DNA of 5,674 nucleotides, from assembly GCA_013140935.1 (NCBI GenBank), contig JABFSD010000941.1, positions 1 to 5,674 of the forward strand, written 5' to 3'. The stretch comes from Acidobacteriota bacterium. Its GTDB lineage: Bacteria; Acidobacteriota; Blastocatellia; RBC074. Every line of letters starts with the position of its first letter. The first letter of the stretch is position 1. A program made the translations under genes and the position numbers. Shown here one piece after another: positions 1 through 5,674 of the stretch. Under the pieces are notes generated by a model, which did no database searches, had not been told where the DNA came from, and saw only the letters and a program-made list of their open reading frames with translations.

Positions 1-947
1 TCGACGACGGTGTTCTGCTCGGCGTTGAGCGAGAGAATCTGATGATTGCGCGCGTAATTGATTAAGCGCTCTTCGCTGCTGCGAATTTGCGACTGCAACT
101 CGGCGACGCGCTTTTGCAGGAAGTCGCCGGTCGTGACGTTGGTCTCGGCGCGGCGTTCGAGATTGAGCAACACGAACGTATCCGCCACGCTGTTGACCGC
201 TTTGGCTGCGAGTTGCGCGTCACGATGCGTGAAAGTGAGTTCGATCAAACGCGTGCTGTCACGCGCGTAACCCAAACGGCGCTCGACGACCGGCTCGATT
301 TTCAAATCGGTTTGCAGCTCTTTGACGTAAGGCGCGAGCCGCTGCGCTTCTTCTAATAAGGTCGCATCGGGCGCATTGGCCGTTGTCATCAAATTGCTCG
401 TCATCGCCAAGGGCAGCGGAGCCTGCGCTTCTCCCTCCTTCGATCCCTGTTCATCTTTAGCTCCCGCCCAACGGCGCAAGTTTTGATACCACTTCCAATG
501 GCGAAGACTGACCAGCGGCGTCAGGAAGTTCGAATTGTTTTCGAGATCGAGCGTTTTCACGACGCGGCGCAACAAACCGCCGCTGCTCAGAATGCGCAGT
601 TGCGTATTGAAATACGCCGGGTCGTTGGCGGCGTTGTTGACGACGACGGGCGAGTTCTTGGCTGCCGCGCCCAACGCCGGATTGAGTTCTTCTAAATCAA
701 CCTGCACCAGCGCCTGCGCTTCATAAAGGTTGGGCTTGCGAATCAGATAAACGGTGGCCAGCGAAGTAACCAACAACGTCAAGCCGACGATCAACCACAA
801 ATGCTTGCGCATCGCTTGCCAATAATCGCGCAAATGCACGCGGTCGGCGGCGCTCGCGTCTGCGCCATAGCCCAAGCCATAGCCGGGCGTAGCGAGTGTC
901 GCAGGCGGCGCGACGACCAATGATTCTTTCGGTTCCGAATTTTCCAT
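1..947 (-). CDS. Wzz/GumC-type polysaccharide chain-length determinant (co-polymerase), 3' end cut by window edge
   Basis: The first 315 residues of a polysaccharide co-polymerase are visible; the reading frame is open to the left edge, so the C-terminus is missing. A cytoplasmic N-terminus of about 48 residues, rich in Ala, Gly and Pro, leads into LRDYWQAMRKHLWLI and a membrane segment at about 50-68. YEAQALVQVDLEE (75-87) and DPAYFNTQLRILSSGGLLRRVV (109-130) follow. This is the typical start of a Wzz domain, whose periplasmic part controls polymer length with Wzy. Residues 160-195 form a polar, Gly/Ala/Met-rich insert. From about 232 the pattern LIELTFTHRDAQLAAKAVNS, then a predicted coiled coil (about 262-305), resembles the GumC/EpsB periplasmic helices. 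The ATG at 947 is preceded by GGTGA at five bases, a partial Shine-Dalgarno match. The family often carries a second membrane segment and sometimes a fused tyrosine kinase; whether this one does cannot be seen. It follows the deacetylase gene by 81 bp and is probably in the same operon. Confidence 0.9.
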   Translation of the reverse strand, partial: MENSEPKESLVVAPPATLATPGYGLGYGADASAADRVHLRDYWQAMRKHLWLIVGLTLLVTSLATVYLIRKPNLYEAQALVQVDLEELNPALGAAAKNSPVVVNNAANDPAYFNTQLRILSSGGLLRRVVKTLDLENNSNFLTPLVSLRHWKWYQNLRRWAGAKDEQGSKEGEAQAPLPLAMTSNLMTTANAPDATLLEEAQRLAPYVKELQTDLKIEPVVERRLGYARDSTRLIELTFTHRDAQLAAKAVNSVADTFVLLNLERRAETNVTTGDFLQKRVAELQSQIRSSEERLINYARNHQILSLNAEQNTVV

Positions 948-1028
948 AGCTTTCACCAGGAGAAAAAGAAGAGCGCGACCTTTTCAGGTTGCTCCGGTTT
1001 TCTGATTCACGAAGACGTGTGCGATTGC

Positions 1029-1892
1029 TCAATGGCCGGCGGCTCGTTGGCTGTTTCTGGTCAGGAAGTACAGCACGTGTTCATAAGGCCAATGGGCGGG
1101 CAAGTAATCGCGGCGCAAGATGGGCGTTTCATCCAGGTGCAGCAATTGGGTGGTGTGGCAACCGCGTTCGGCAGAAGCGCAGGATTGATAACCCGCCTCA
1201 TAAACCGCACGCGCGGCGGCGTCGCTGAAATGAAAGTAGCGGCCTTCCGGCCACGCGAAATGTTGCACTTCGCCGAGACGTTTTTTGAGCACTTCGTAAG
1301 ACTGCCCGATCTCGTCGGTGAGTTGTGTGGACGAGAGTTGGGCCAGCACCTGATGCGTCATCGTGTGGCTGCCGATCTCGAACCCGGCGGCGACTAAGGC
1401 TTCGACTTCCGCCCATGAGAGCAATTCGGTCGGCGGCATGCGAAAGCGCGTCGCACAAATCTCTTTCAGCTTGACGGAATCGCGTTCGCCCACGAGTCCG
1501 GGGCAAACGAAGAAACAGGCGGGAATATCGTATTCCTGCAAAATCATCGCGGCGTTGATGTTTTGGCGTAACCCATCGTCAAAGCTCAGACAGACATAAG
1601 GCCGATCTATGCGATCTTGTTCGAGCCGCTGCACGGCTTCGGAATAACCGAGGAACTGATGCGTGGCGCGCAACGATTCCAGCAAGTGCCGGAAGCCCGC
1701 TTCGTCAGGCGGAAACAGGTGATGCATGTAAAGAAACTGAATGCGCTCTTTGCGCAACCAATAGTCTACTTTTCCCACGCCTTGCCAATACGCCGCCGTC
1801 AGCGAAAGCGCCGCATGCCGCAACGCACCGCGCGACGTGCGGTAGCCTTCAAAACCATAGGGATGGTTATATTCTTCGATTGCTCTGTCCAT
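1029..1892 (-). CDS. NodB-type polysaccharide deacetylase
   Basis: This 287-residue protein carries the carbohydrate esterase 4 (NodB) motifs in order. Motif 1 is LSFDDG at about 102-107, with D105 as the expected base and D106 as a metal ligand. Motif 2 is GSHTMTH at 174-180, with H176 and H180 as the other metal ligands. Motif 3 is AWPEGRY at 213-219, a variant of the usual YPxG loop. The family removes N- or O-acetyl groups from amino-sugar polymers or precursors using a divalent metal. No signal peptide or membrane segment is visible, so it may act in the cytoplasm, perhaps on a lipid-linked or nucleotide-linked intermediate; this is inference. The start chosen is the ATG at 1892 because GGAGG lies five bases upstream. 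The frame stays open to an ATG at 1937, but that codon sits inside the long palindrome and lacks a comparable ribosome site. The gene lies between the acyltransferase and the Wzz-type gene, pointing to polysaccharide modification. Confidence 0.93.
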   Translation of the reverse strand: MDRAIEEYNHPYGFEGYRTSRGALRHAALSLTAAYWQGVGKVDYWLRKERIQFLYMHHLFPPDEAGFRHLLESLRATHQFLGYSEAVQRLEQDRIDRPYVCLSFDDGLRQNINAAMILQEYDIPACFFVCPGLVGERDSVKLKEICATRFRMPPTELLSWAEVEALVAAGFEIGSHTMTHQVLAQLSSTQLTDEIGQSYEVLKKRLGEVQHFAWPEGRYFHFSDAAARAVYEAGYQSCASAERGCHTTQLLHLDETPILRRDYLPAHWPYEHVLYFLTRNSQRAAGH

Positions 1893-1897
1893 GTTTT

Positions 1898-1902
1898 CCT
1901 CC
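1898..1902 (-). promoter_or_regulatory. Ribosome binding site of the deacetylase gene
   Basis: On the minus strand GGAGG is followed by the spacer AAAAC and then ATG at 1892. It is the best Shine-Dalgarno match I found in the window, and it decides the start codon in favour of 1892 over the upstream in-frame ATG at 1937. Confidence 0.8.
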
Positions 1903-1930
1903 CACACCTTTAGGAATGGCTCGAAAATCA

Positions 1931-2038
1931 GGCGCATCGTTTAGAGTACCGCCTTAGGCGGAATCGGAGGCTTTAGCCGACTTGCAAGTCGGCTAAAGCC
2001 TCCGATTCCGCCTAAGGCGGTACTCTAAACGATGCGCC
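1931..2038. repeat. Perfect 108-bp palindrome with 54-bp arms and no loop
   Basis: The left arm (1931-1984) is the exact reverse complement of the right arm (1985-2038), with the centre GACTTGCAAGTC between 1984 and 1985. Pairing stops at 1930/2039. Each arm is itself made of smaller palindromes: CCGCCTTAGGCGG at 1949-1961 (mirrored at 2008-2020) and GGCTTTAGCC at 1969-1978 (mirrored at 1991-2000). It fills much of the 219-bp gap between the acyltransferase stop and the deacetylase start. In RNA it would form a very long hairpin from either strand. Leftward transcription through it meets TGATTTTCG just after the stem, a short T-run that makes weak terminator or attenuator activity possible. 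It holds no coding region of its own. It could be a non-autonomous mobile or REP-like intergenic element; copies elsewhere in the genome would be needed to show that. Confidence 0.95.
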
Positions 2039-2111
2039 CCAACCATCAGGTTATTTTCAAACAAATCCTTAACGCCTGATGCAACACTCTCCGTATTGCA
2101 TCGTTTCCTTC

Positions 2112-3260
2112 CTAAACCGCCAGATCGAAATCGCTATCCAAACATTCCCAATGATGTGGATGAGCGGTCAGGTAGCGCCATCCGGCTTCATCCTCGGCGT
2201 AAGCCAAAAAACGCAACGACCGCTTGAGCGGAAACCACGTTCGCGCAACGCGCGCGATGGCCGGGCGGCTCGTTACGAAAAGCACGCGGTGTATGTCTTC
2301 GCTCAGACACCAGCGCACCACACTGGCGAAACAGCGTGCGAGTGCGTTGGCGTCAAACGGCTCGGCCATCAAGCTCAGCAAGTGCAAGCGTCGAAAGCCG
2401 TCCTGCTCTGAACGCCGTGCCAGCAAGGCATATTCCGTCATCGCGTTGACCGGGAAGCGCAACACGCAATGTTCCGTTGCTTGCGGATGCTGCAAGACGC
2501 GCCAATGCAAAAACTTCGTTGAACGCGCGACGTGCAGCGCCGGGTCAGAGGGCGGCTGCGCGAAACGTGCGAGTTCGGTGACGGTAGCGGGGCTGACGAT
2601 CAAATCACTTCCTTGGTTAGCGCGCGCCGCCCACAGCCGCCGCGTTATCCATCCACAGGATTGGCCTACAACGGCGAGCTTCGAATGCCGAAATTGCGGA
2701 TGACATTCGGGACGCAGCAACAACTGAAAGCTGTGGGTTTCCTGGCTGAGTTGCCAGCCGATTTTGGTCACCGCACCCGCAGATTTTTCATTGCCGAAAG
2801 CGACGTGCAGCGGATATTGCTCGCGCTGTACTCGCATCAATTGTGTGCCGACCTTGCGGCCTTGATATTCAGGCAGCACGGCAAAGTCTAGGTCCCAAAC
2901 TGCTGGGCGCGTGTCTTCGCCTGCGCGCAAGCACATCGGAATGGCACCGATGTGTCCGATGACCGTTTCTCCATCCAACGCGACCAGCGGTCCCGTCGCC
3001 CCATCGTGTGCGCCGATGCGATAAAGCCAGCGCCAATGCGCTGCGAGAAAGGCCGCCCGCGCTGGATACATGCGTTCATAGAATTGCGTCAGCGCGGCGG
3101 CAGGAACCTCTGTCGCAGAGGCGATGTCGAAGCTGGCGCGCGCGACGCTGGGTGTGACGACCCGCGCGTCAATCTCGATCACGTTGGCCGCAGGGGCGCT
3201 GGCGGATGTGTCCTCCCACGCTGGCCTGACTTTGTCGTTATGTTGCCAATAGCTCTGCAT
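2112..3260 (-). CDS. GNAT-family acyltransferase with two related halves
   Basis: The product is 382 residues, about twice a single GNAT domain. In the N-terminal half, VALDGETVIGHIGAIPM (93-109) and AVWDLDFAVLPEYQGRKVGT (120-139) match the GNAT strands and the acyl-CoA pyrophosphate loop (Q/R-x-x-G-x-G/A, here QGRKVG). The following AFGNEKSAGAVTKIGWQ (154-170) fits the usual N-x-x-a segment. The C-terminal half lacks a clear CoA loop but has STKFLHWRVLQHP (247-259), a pattern common in double-domain GNAT proteins. HWRWLY at 75-80 echoes HWRVLQ at 252-257, which suggests an internal duplication. The family transfers acyl groups from acyl-CoA to amines; the acceptor here is unknown and could be an amino sugar of the polymer. 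The ATG at 3260 is preferred because GGGAG lies seven bases upstream. The frame extends to an ATG at 3314, but that would overlap the glycosyltransferase gene by 77 bp instead of 23. The small overlap suggests translational coupling. Confidence 0.82.
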   Translation of the reverse strand: MQSYWQHNDKVRPAWEDTSASAPAANVIEIDARVVTPSVARASFDIASATEVPAAALTQFYERMYPARAAFLAAHWRWLYRIGAHDGATGPLVALDGETVIGHIGAIPMCLRAGEDTRPAVWDLDFAVLPEYQGRKVGTQLMRVQREQYPLHVAFGNEKSAGAVTKIGWQLSQETHSFQLLLRPECHPQFRHSKLAVVGQSCGWITRRLWAARANQGSDLIVSPATVTELARFAQPPSDPALHVARSTKFLHWRVLQHPQATEHCVLRFPVNAMTEYALLARRSEQDGFRRLHLLSLMAEPFDANALARCFASVVRWCLSEDIHRVLFVTSRPAIARVARTWFPLKRSLRFLAYAEDEAGWRYLTAHPHHWECLDSDFDLAV

Positions 3261-4398
3261 ACATTTGCTCCCAACGCCGTGCGACGGTGCGCACGTCGAA
3301 ATGTTGCAAGACACGTTCGTAACCGCGCCGTCCCATTTGCGCGCGCAAGGCGGGGTCTTCGATTAACTGATTGAGCCGTGCGGCAAAGCTCGCCGCATCG
3401 TTTTTGTCACGCGGGGGCGCGACGAGAAAACCCGTCTCGCCATCTTTGACGACTTCGGGAATCGCGCCCACTGCCGTGGCGACGACCGGCTTCGACAAAG
3501 CCATCGCTTCGATCAGCGTGCGCCCGAAAGTTTCCAGATGCGAAGTACACGCCAGCACGTCAAAGGTGTTGAGCAACGGCGCAATGTCTTCGACCGGTTC
3601 GTGAAAGGCTACGCGCTCGCGCAAACCCAGTTCATCCACGAGGCGCAACAAACTTCGGTGATAAGCGATCTCTGCGGGGAACAAGCCCTGTCCGCCAACG
3701 ATGACGAATTGCACGTGCGGATGGCGCGCAGCGACAAGCTGGGCGGCGCGCAAAAACAATTCGAAGTTCTTGATCGGAACCAACCGCCCGACGATGCCGA
3801 TGCGCAGCGCGTCAGGCGATGAATCAAGCGAAGCAGGCGCGAGTTTGCGCAAATGAAAGTCAGTGCCCAGCGGCATCACGGCGGCTTTCACCGGGTCTAG
3901 GCCTTCGGCCAACAACTGTTGCACTCTGATGTGCGAGACGGCGGCGACGCGAGCAGCGCGCGGAAAGCACCAACGCATCACGAGCCGAAAGTGATAACGA
4001 TAAAGATTGAAGCCGGAATCCAGCCAGATCACGCGCAGGTCTTGGCATTGTTGTTGTGCCAACGTCGCTGCGAAAAAAACCATGCCGTCAAAGGCATGCA
4101 CCAACCGCACGCCTTCGGTGCGCGCCAACTGCACGATGGCGCGCGCCACGGTTGTCACATCAACACAAGTGCCGAACGGATGTTTGTGGCTGTAGCGCCA
4201 AAACTGGCCGGAGCCGACCGTACGCACCAGCGCCTGTTCGCGCACGACGAGTTCCGAGATGCCGCCTTCGGGCGCACACAGCACCATCGGTTGAAACCGC
4301 CGCCGATCAAGGTGCTTGACCAGATCGAGCAGCGAATGCTGTACGCCGCCATAAGCCGCTCCGAATTGGCAGGACAAGAGAATCGGTGTACTCATCAT
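3238..4398 (-). CDS. Glycosyltransferase, GT4-type (GT-B fold)
   Basis: This is a 386-residue retaining-type glycosyltransferase of usual length for family GT4. The N-terminal Rossmann domain opens with ILLSCQFGAAYGGVQHSLLDL (about 6-26), whose glycine-rich loop and following helix are typical of the acceptor-binding domain. The C-terminal donor-binding domain begins at about 199 with RIGIVGRLVPIKNFELFLRA. It carries FVIVGGQG (231-238), VAFHEPVEDIAPLLNTFDVL (263-282), and the E-x7-E motif ETFGRTLIE (289-297), followed by KPVVATAVGAIPEVV and GETGFLV. It should move a sugar from a nucleotide donor to a growing lipid-linked glycan at the inner face of the membrane; neither donor nor linkage can be read from the sequence. 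Start: TTG 4401, ATG 4398 and ATG 4395 lie in tandem and none has a clear Shine-Dalgarno sequence. ATG 4398 is chosen, with 4395 equally possible. It sits about 47 bp after the wzy-like gene and overlaps the acyltransferase gene by 23 bp. Confidence 0.93.
   Translation of the reverse strand: MMSTPILLSCQFGAAYGGVQHSLLDLVKHLDRRRFQPMVLCAPEGGISELVVREQALVRTVGSGQFWRYSHKHPFGTCVDVTTVARAIVQLARTEGVRLVHAFDGMVFFAATLAQQQCQDLRVIWLDSGFNLYRYHFRLVMRWCFPRAARVAAVSHIRVQQLLAEGLDPVKAAVMPLGTDFHLRKLAPASLDSSPDALRIGIVGRLVPIKNFELFLRAAQLVAARHPHVQFVIVGGQGLFPAEIAYHRSLLRLVDELGLRERVAFHEPVEDIAPLLNTFDVLACTSHLETFGRTLIEAMALSKPVVATAVGAIPEVVKDGETGFLVAPPRDKNDAASFAARLNQLIEDPALRAQMGRRGYERVLQHFDVRTVARRWEQMYAELLAT
3268..3272 (-). promoter_or_regulatory. 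Ribosome binding site of the GNAT acyltransferase gene
   Basis: On the minus strand GGGAG is followed by the seven-base spacer CAAATGT and ATG at 3260. It lies inside the last codons of the glycosyltransferase gene, consistent with translational coupling, and supports 3260 over the ATG at 3314. Confidence 0.65.
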
Positions 4399-4425
4399 CA
4401 ATTAGGCGTTTAGATCGAAGCTCGC

Positions 4426-4466
4426 GCAGGCTGTAGCGCGGATTACTAATCCGCGCTACAGCCTGC
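4426..4466. repeat. 41-bp palindrome (20-bp arms, 1-nt loop) overlapping the end of the wzy-like gene
   Basis: The left arm (4426-4445) and right arm (4447-4466) are perfect reverse complements around the single base C4446. On the minus strand the arm reads GCAGGCTGTAGCGCGGATTA. It encodes the last six residues (AGCSAD) of the O-antigen ligase/polymerase gene and its TAG stop. The hairpin could protect the 3' end of the upstream message or weaken read-through into the glycosyltransferase gene. No T-run follows on the minus strand, so it is not a standard intrinsic terminator. Its form suits a dispersed intergenic palindromic repeat, which cannot be proved from one copy. Confidence 0.93.
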
Positions 4467-5674
4467 AATAGCGAATTTTCGCAGGCAGCACAGCATGCCG
4501 ATGGCGAGCCAATAGAGCGCGATGGGCGGCCCGCTTTCGAGAAAGTCTACGAACATAAAGATGGTCAGCAGCGCGGCGAGACAGCCTGCGATCCAGATCA
4601 GCAATTCGCGCTGCCAGCCAGCGGGCGTTTGCCGCAGCATGTTCGCCAGCAAGTGAATCGTCGTGACCAGCAAGCCGAGAAACGCCAGCAACAAGGGAAA
4701 GCCGCCTTGCACCAGCAATTTCAAAAAGGTGTTGTCTGTCACCATCAGACTGTTGTTGGGGCCGAGTTCCGCTTGTGGGTCGAAGTTGGCGAACTGGTCG
4801 TATTGCAAATTGCCGTATGCATCGGCTTGCGCGCCCGCTTCAAACAAATGCGGGCCGCCGACGGTTCCCAAGCCTAAGCCGAAGGGATTGGCTACGACGT
4901 GGCGAAAGACCATCGGCCAATAACTCAAACGGACTTCCATAGATTCGCTGCTCGTCGCGGCTTCGCTTAATGATGCAGACGCCATGAAAGTTTGCGTGAC
5001 ATAAAACAGCACGACGCATGCGCCGAGCGCCAGCACACAGAGCGTCGCTTTCATTTTGTCTTTGAGCCAAAGCGTCACCAGCGCGCCGATCAACAAGGCA
5101 AGCCAAGTGGTGCGGCTGTAAGTCAGCACCACGCAGAGCAGCGTCCCTACTATTGCTGCGCTGCGGCACAACCGCCCACTCAGCCTGTTCCCCAAGTTGC
5201 TGAAATTCAGAAGCAACAAGAAGATCGCTACGAGCCAACCGCCGAAGGCCGGACGCGAGGCGAAGGTCGAGACGACGGCCATATCGTCGAATCGTCCCAT
5301 ACGCAGCGAGACGTCGCCGCCGCTCGTCCGGTAAGGCACATCAAAGAGCGTGAAATACTGCAAAATGCCGTAAGCCACCGTCACTAATCCGACAAAAGCG
5401 AGCAGCCGCACGAGCCGCTGCACATCGGCGGCGGATTCCAGCGCGTTCGCCGCCACGACGATCAGCGCCGGATAGAGCAACAAAAAGCGCAATTGCAACG
5501 CGCCGCGCATTACGTCGGGCGCAGTGAAAGCCGCCAGCGTCGCCGTGAGCGCAAACAGCGCGAGCCAATAGACCGGCGCGTTGACATACCACGAACGCCG
5601 CCGCAGGAAATGATTCCCTGCAAGCGACGCGATGAGCATCACCATCAATACGTCTTTGCCGACGGCGACCAACG
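4446..5674 (-). CDS. O-antigen ligase/polymerase (Wzy/WaaL-type) membrane protein, 5' end cut by window edge
   Basis: At least 408 residues are visible and the frame is open to the right edge, so the true start lies outside the window; the TTG at 5672 is only the first complete codon. The protein is highly hydrophobic, with roughly nine to ten likely membrane segments, for example at about 6-20, 33-50, 60-78, 88-107, 143-157, 171-185, 188-203, 208-225, 325-343, 357-376 and 382-397. GKDVLMVMLIASL near the start, TYSRTTWLALLIGALV (184-199) and NPFGLGLGTVG (262-272) are typical of the Wzy_C/O-antigen ligase superfamily. A long extracytoplasmic loop (about 227-315) ends in DNTFLKLLVQGGFPLLL (313-329), the usual place of the functional loop. 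The family joins undecaprenyl-linked glycan units to one another (Wzy) or to an acceptor such as lipid A core (WaaL), on the periplasmic face. A Wzz-type gene in the same cluster favours the polymerase role, but sequence alone cannot separate the two. The C-terminal six residues come from the palindrome at 4426-4466. Confidence 0.88.
   Translation of the reverse strand, partial: LVAVGKDVLMVMLIASLAGNHFLRRRSWYVNAPVYWLALFALTATLAAFTAPDVMRGALQLRFLLLYPALIVVAANALESAADVQRLVRLLAFVGLVTVAYGILQYFTLFDVPYRTSGGDVSLRMGRFDDMAVVSTFASRPAFGGWLVAIFLLLLNFSNLGNRLSGRLCRSAAIVGTLLCVVLTYSRTTWLALLIGALVTLWLKDKMKATLCVLALGACVVLFYVTQTFMASASLSEAATSSESMEVRLSYWPMVFRHVVANPFGLGLGTVGGPHLFEAGAQADAYGNLQYDQFANFDPQAELGPNNSLMVTDNTFLKLLVQGGFPLLLAFLGLLVTTIHLLANMLRQTPAGWQRELLIWIAGCLAALLTIFMFVDFLESGPPIALYWLAIGMLCCLRKFAIAGCSAD

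Noticed and set aside
721..1032. Minus-strand frame overlapping the start of the Wzz-type gene
   Set aside because: Its Arg-rich translation has no family features, while the alternative frame from 947 gives a clear Wzz N-terminus with a membrane segment.
1017..1397. Open frame on the plus strand opposite the deacetylase gene
   Set aside because: It lies antisense to a gene with clear NodB motifs, and its translation has no recognisable domain. The same holds for the other plus-strand frames, such as 2224-2703, 3919-4413 and 4992-5387.
2044..2102. Short inverted repeats after the GNAT stop codon (CATCAGG/CCTGATG and GATGCAA/TTGCATC, seven bases each)
   Set aside because: The arms are short, the loops are longer than the stems, the two pairs compete for the same bases, and no T-run follows, so neither a terminator nor a regulatory site can be supported.
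2039..2111. Promoter for the deacetylase gene
   Set aside because: Some A/T-rich bases are present, but I could not find a convincing -35/-10 pair with normal spacing.
3261..3314. Upstream start (ATG at 3314) for the GNAT gene
   Set aside because: It would enlarge the overlap with the glycosyltransferase gene to 77 bp, and the ATG at 3260 has a good ribosome binding site.
4407..4414. CGTTTAGA shared between the region before the glycosyltransferase gene and the palindrome outer arm (1938-1945)
   Set aside because: An eight-base match is short enough to occur by chance in a window of this size, and the surrounding bases differ.
4426..4466. Intrinsic terminator after the wzy-like gene
   Set aside because: The hairpin is strong but no T-run follows on the minus strand, and the next gene begins only a few tens of bases later in the same direction.

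Overview
The window is a stretch of an exopolysaccharide or capsule biosynthesis locus from a bacterium. All five genes lie on the minus strand, so the biological order runs from high to low coordinates: (1) a multi-spanning O-antigen ligase/polymerase (Wzy/WaaL-type) membrane protein, cut by the right edge; (2) a GT-B fold, GT4-type glycosyltransferase; (3) a GNAT-type acyltransferase with what looks like two related halves; (4) a NodB-type polysaccharide deacetylase; (5) a Wzz/GumC-type chain-length determinant (polysaccharide co-polymerase), cut by the left edge. G+C looks to be in the mid-to-upper 50s percent. Gene content and dispersed-looking intergenic palindromes would fit an environmental Gram-negative lineage such as Acidobacteriota, but no marker gene is present and this is only a guess.

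Layout: genes 1 and 2 are separated by about 47 bp. Genes 2 and 3 overlap by 23 bp and are probably translationally coupled. Genes 3 and 4 are separated by about 219 bp, which holds a striking perfect 108-bp palindrome (54-bp arms, no loop). Genes 4 and 5 are about 81 bp apart. A second, smaller palindrome (20-bp arms, 1-nt loop) lies across the 3' end of gene 1 and supplies its last six codons and stop codon.

Working model (inference): the glycosyltransferase adds a sugar to a lipid-linked repeat unit. The GNAT protein and the deacetylase tune acylation of the glycan or its precursors. The Wzy-type protein polymerises or ligates the units, and the Wzz-type protein sets chain length, perhaps together with a tyrosine kinase domain beyond the left edge. 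The gene families are ordinary. The unusual signals are the long perfect palindrome between genes 3 and 4, the palindrome that ends the wzy-like gene, and the double-domain GNAT protein. I see no tRNA, rRNA, CRISPR array, transposase or phage gene.
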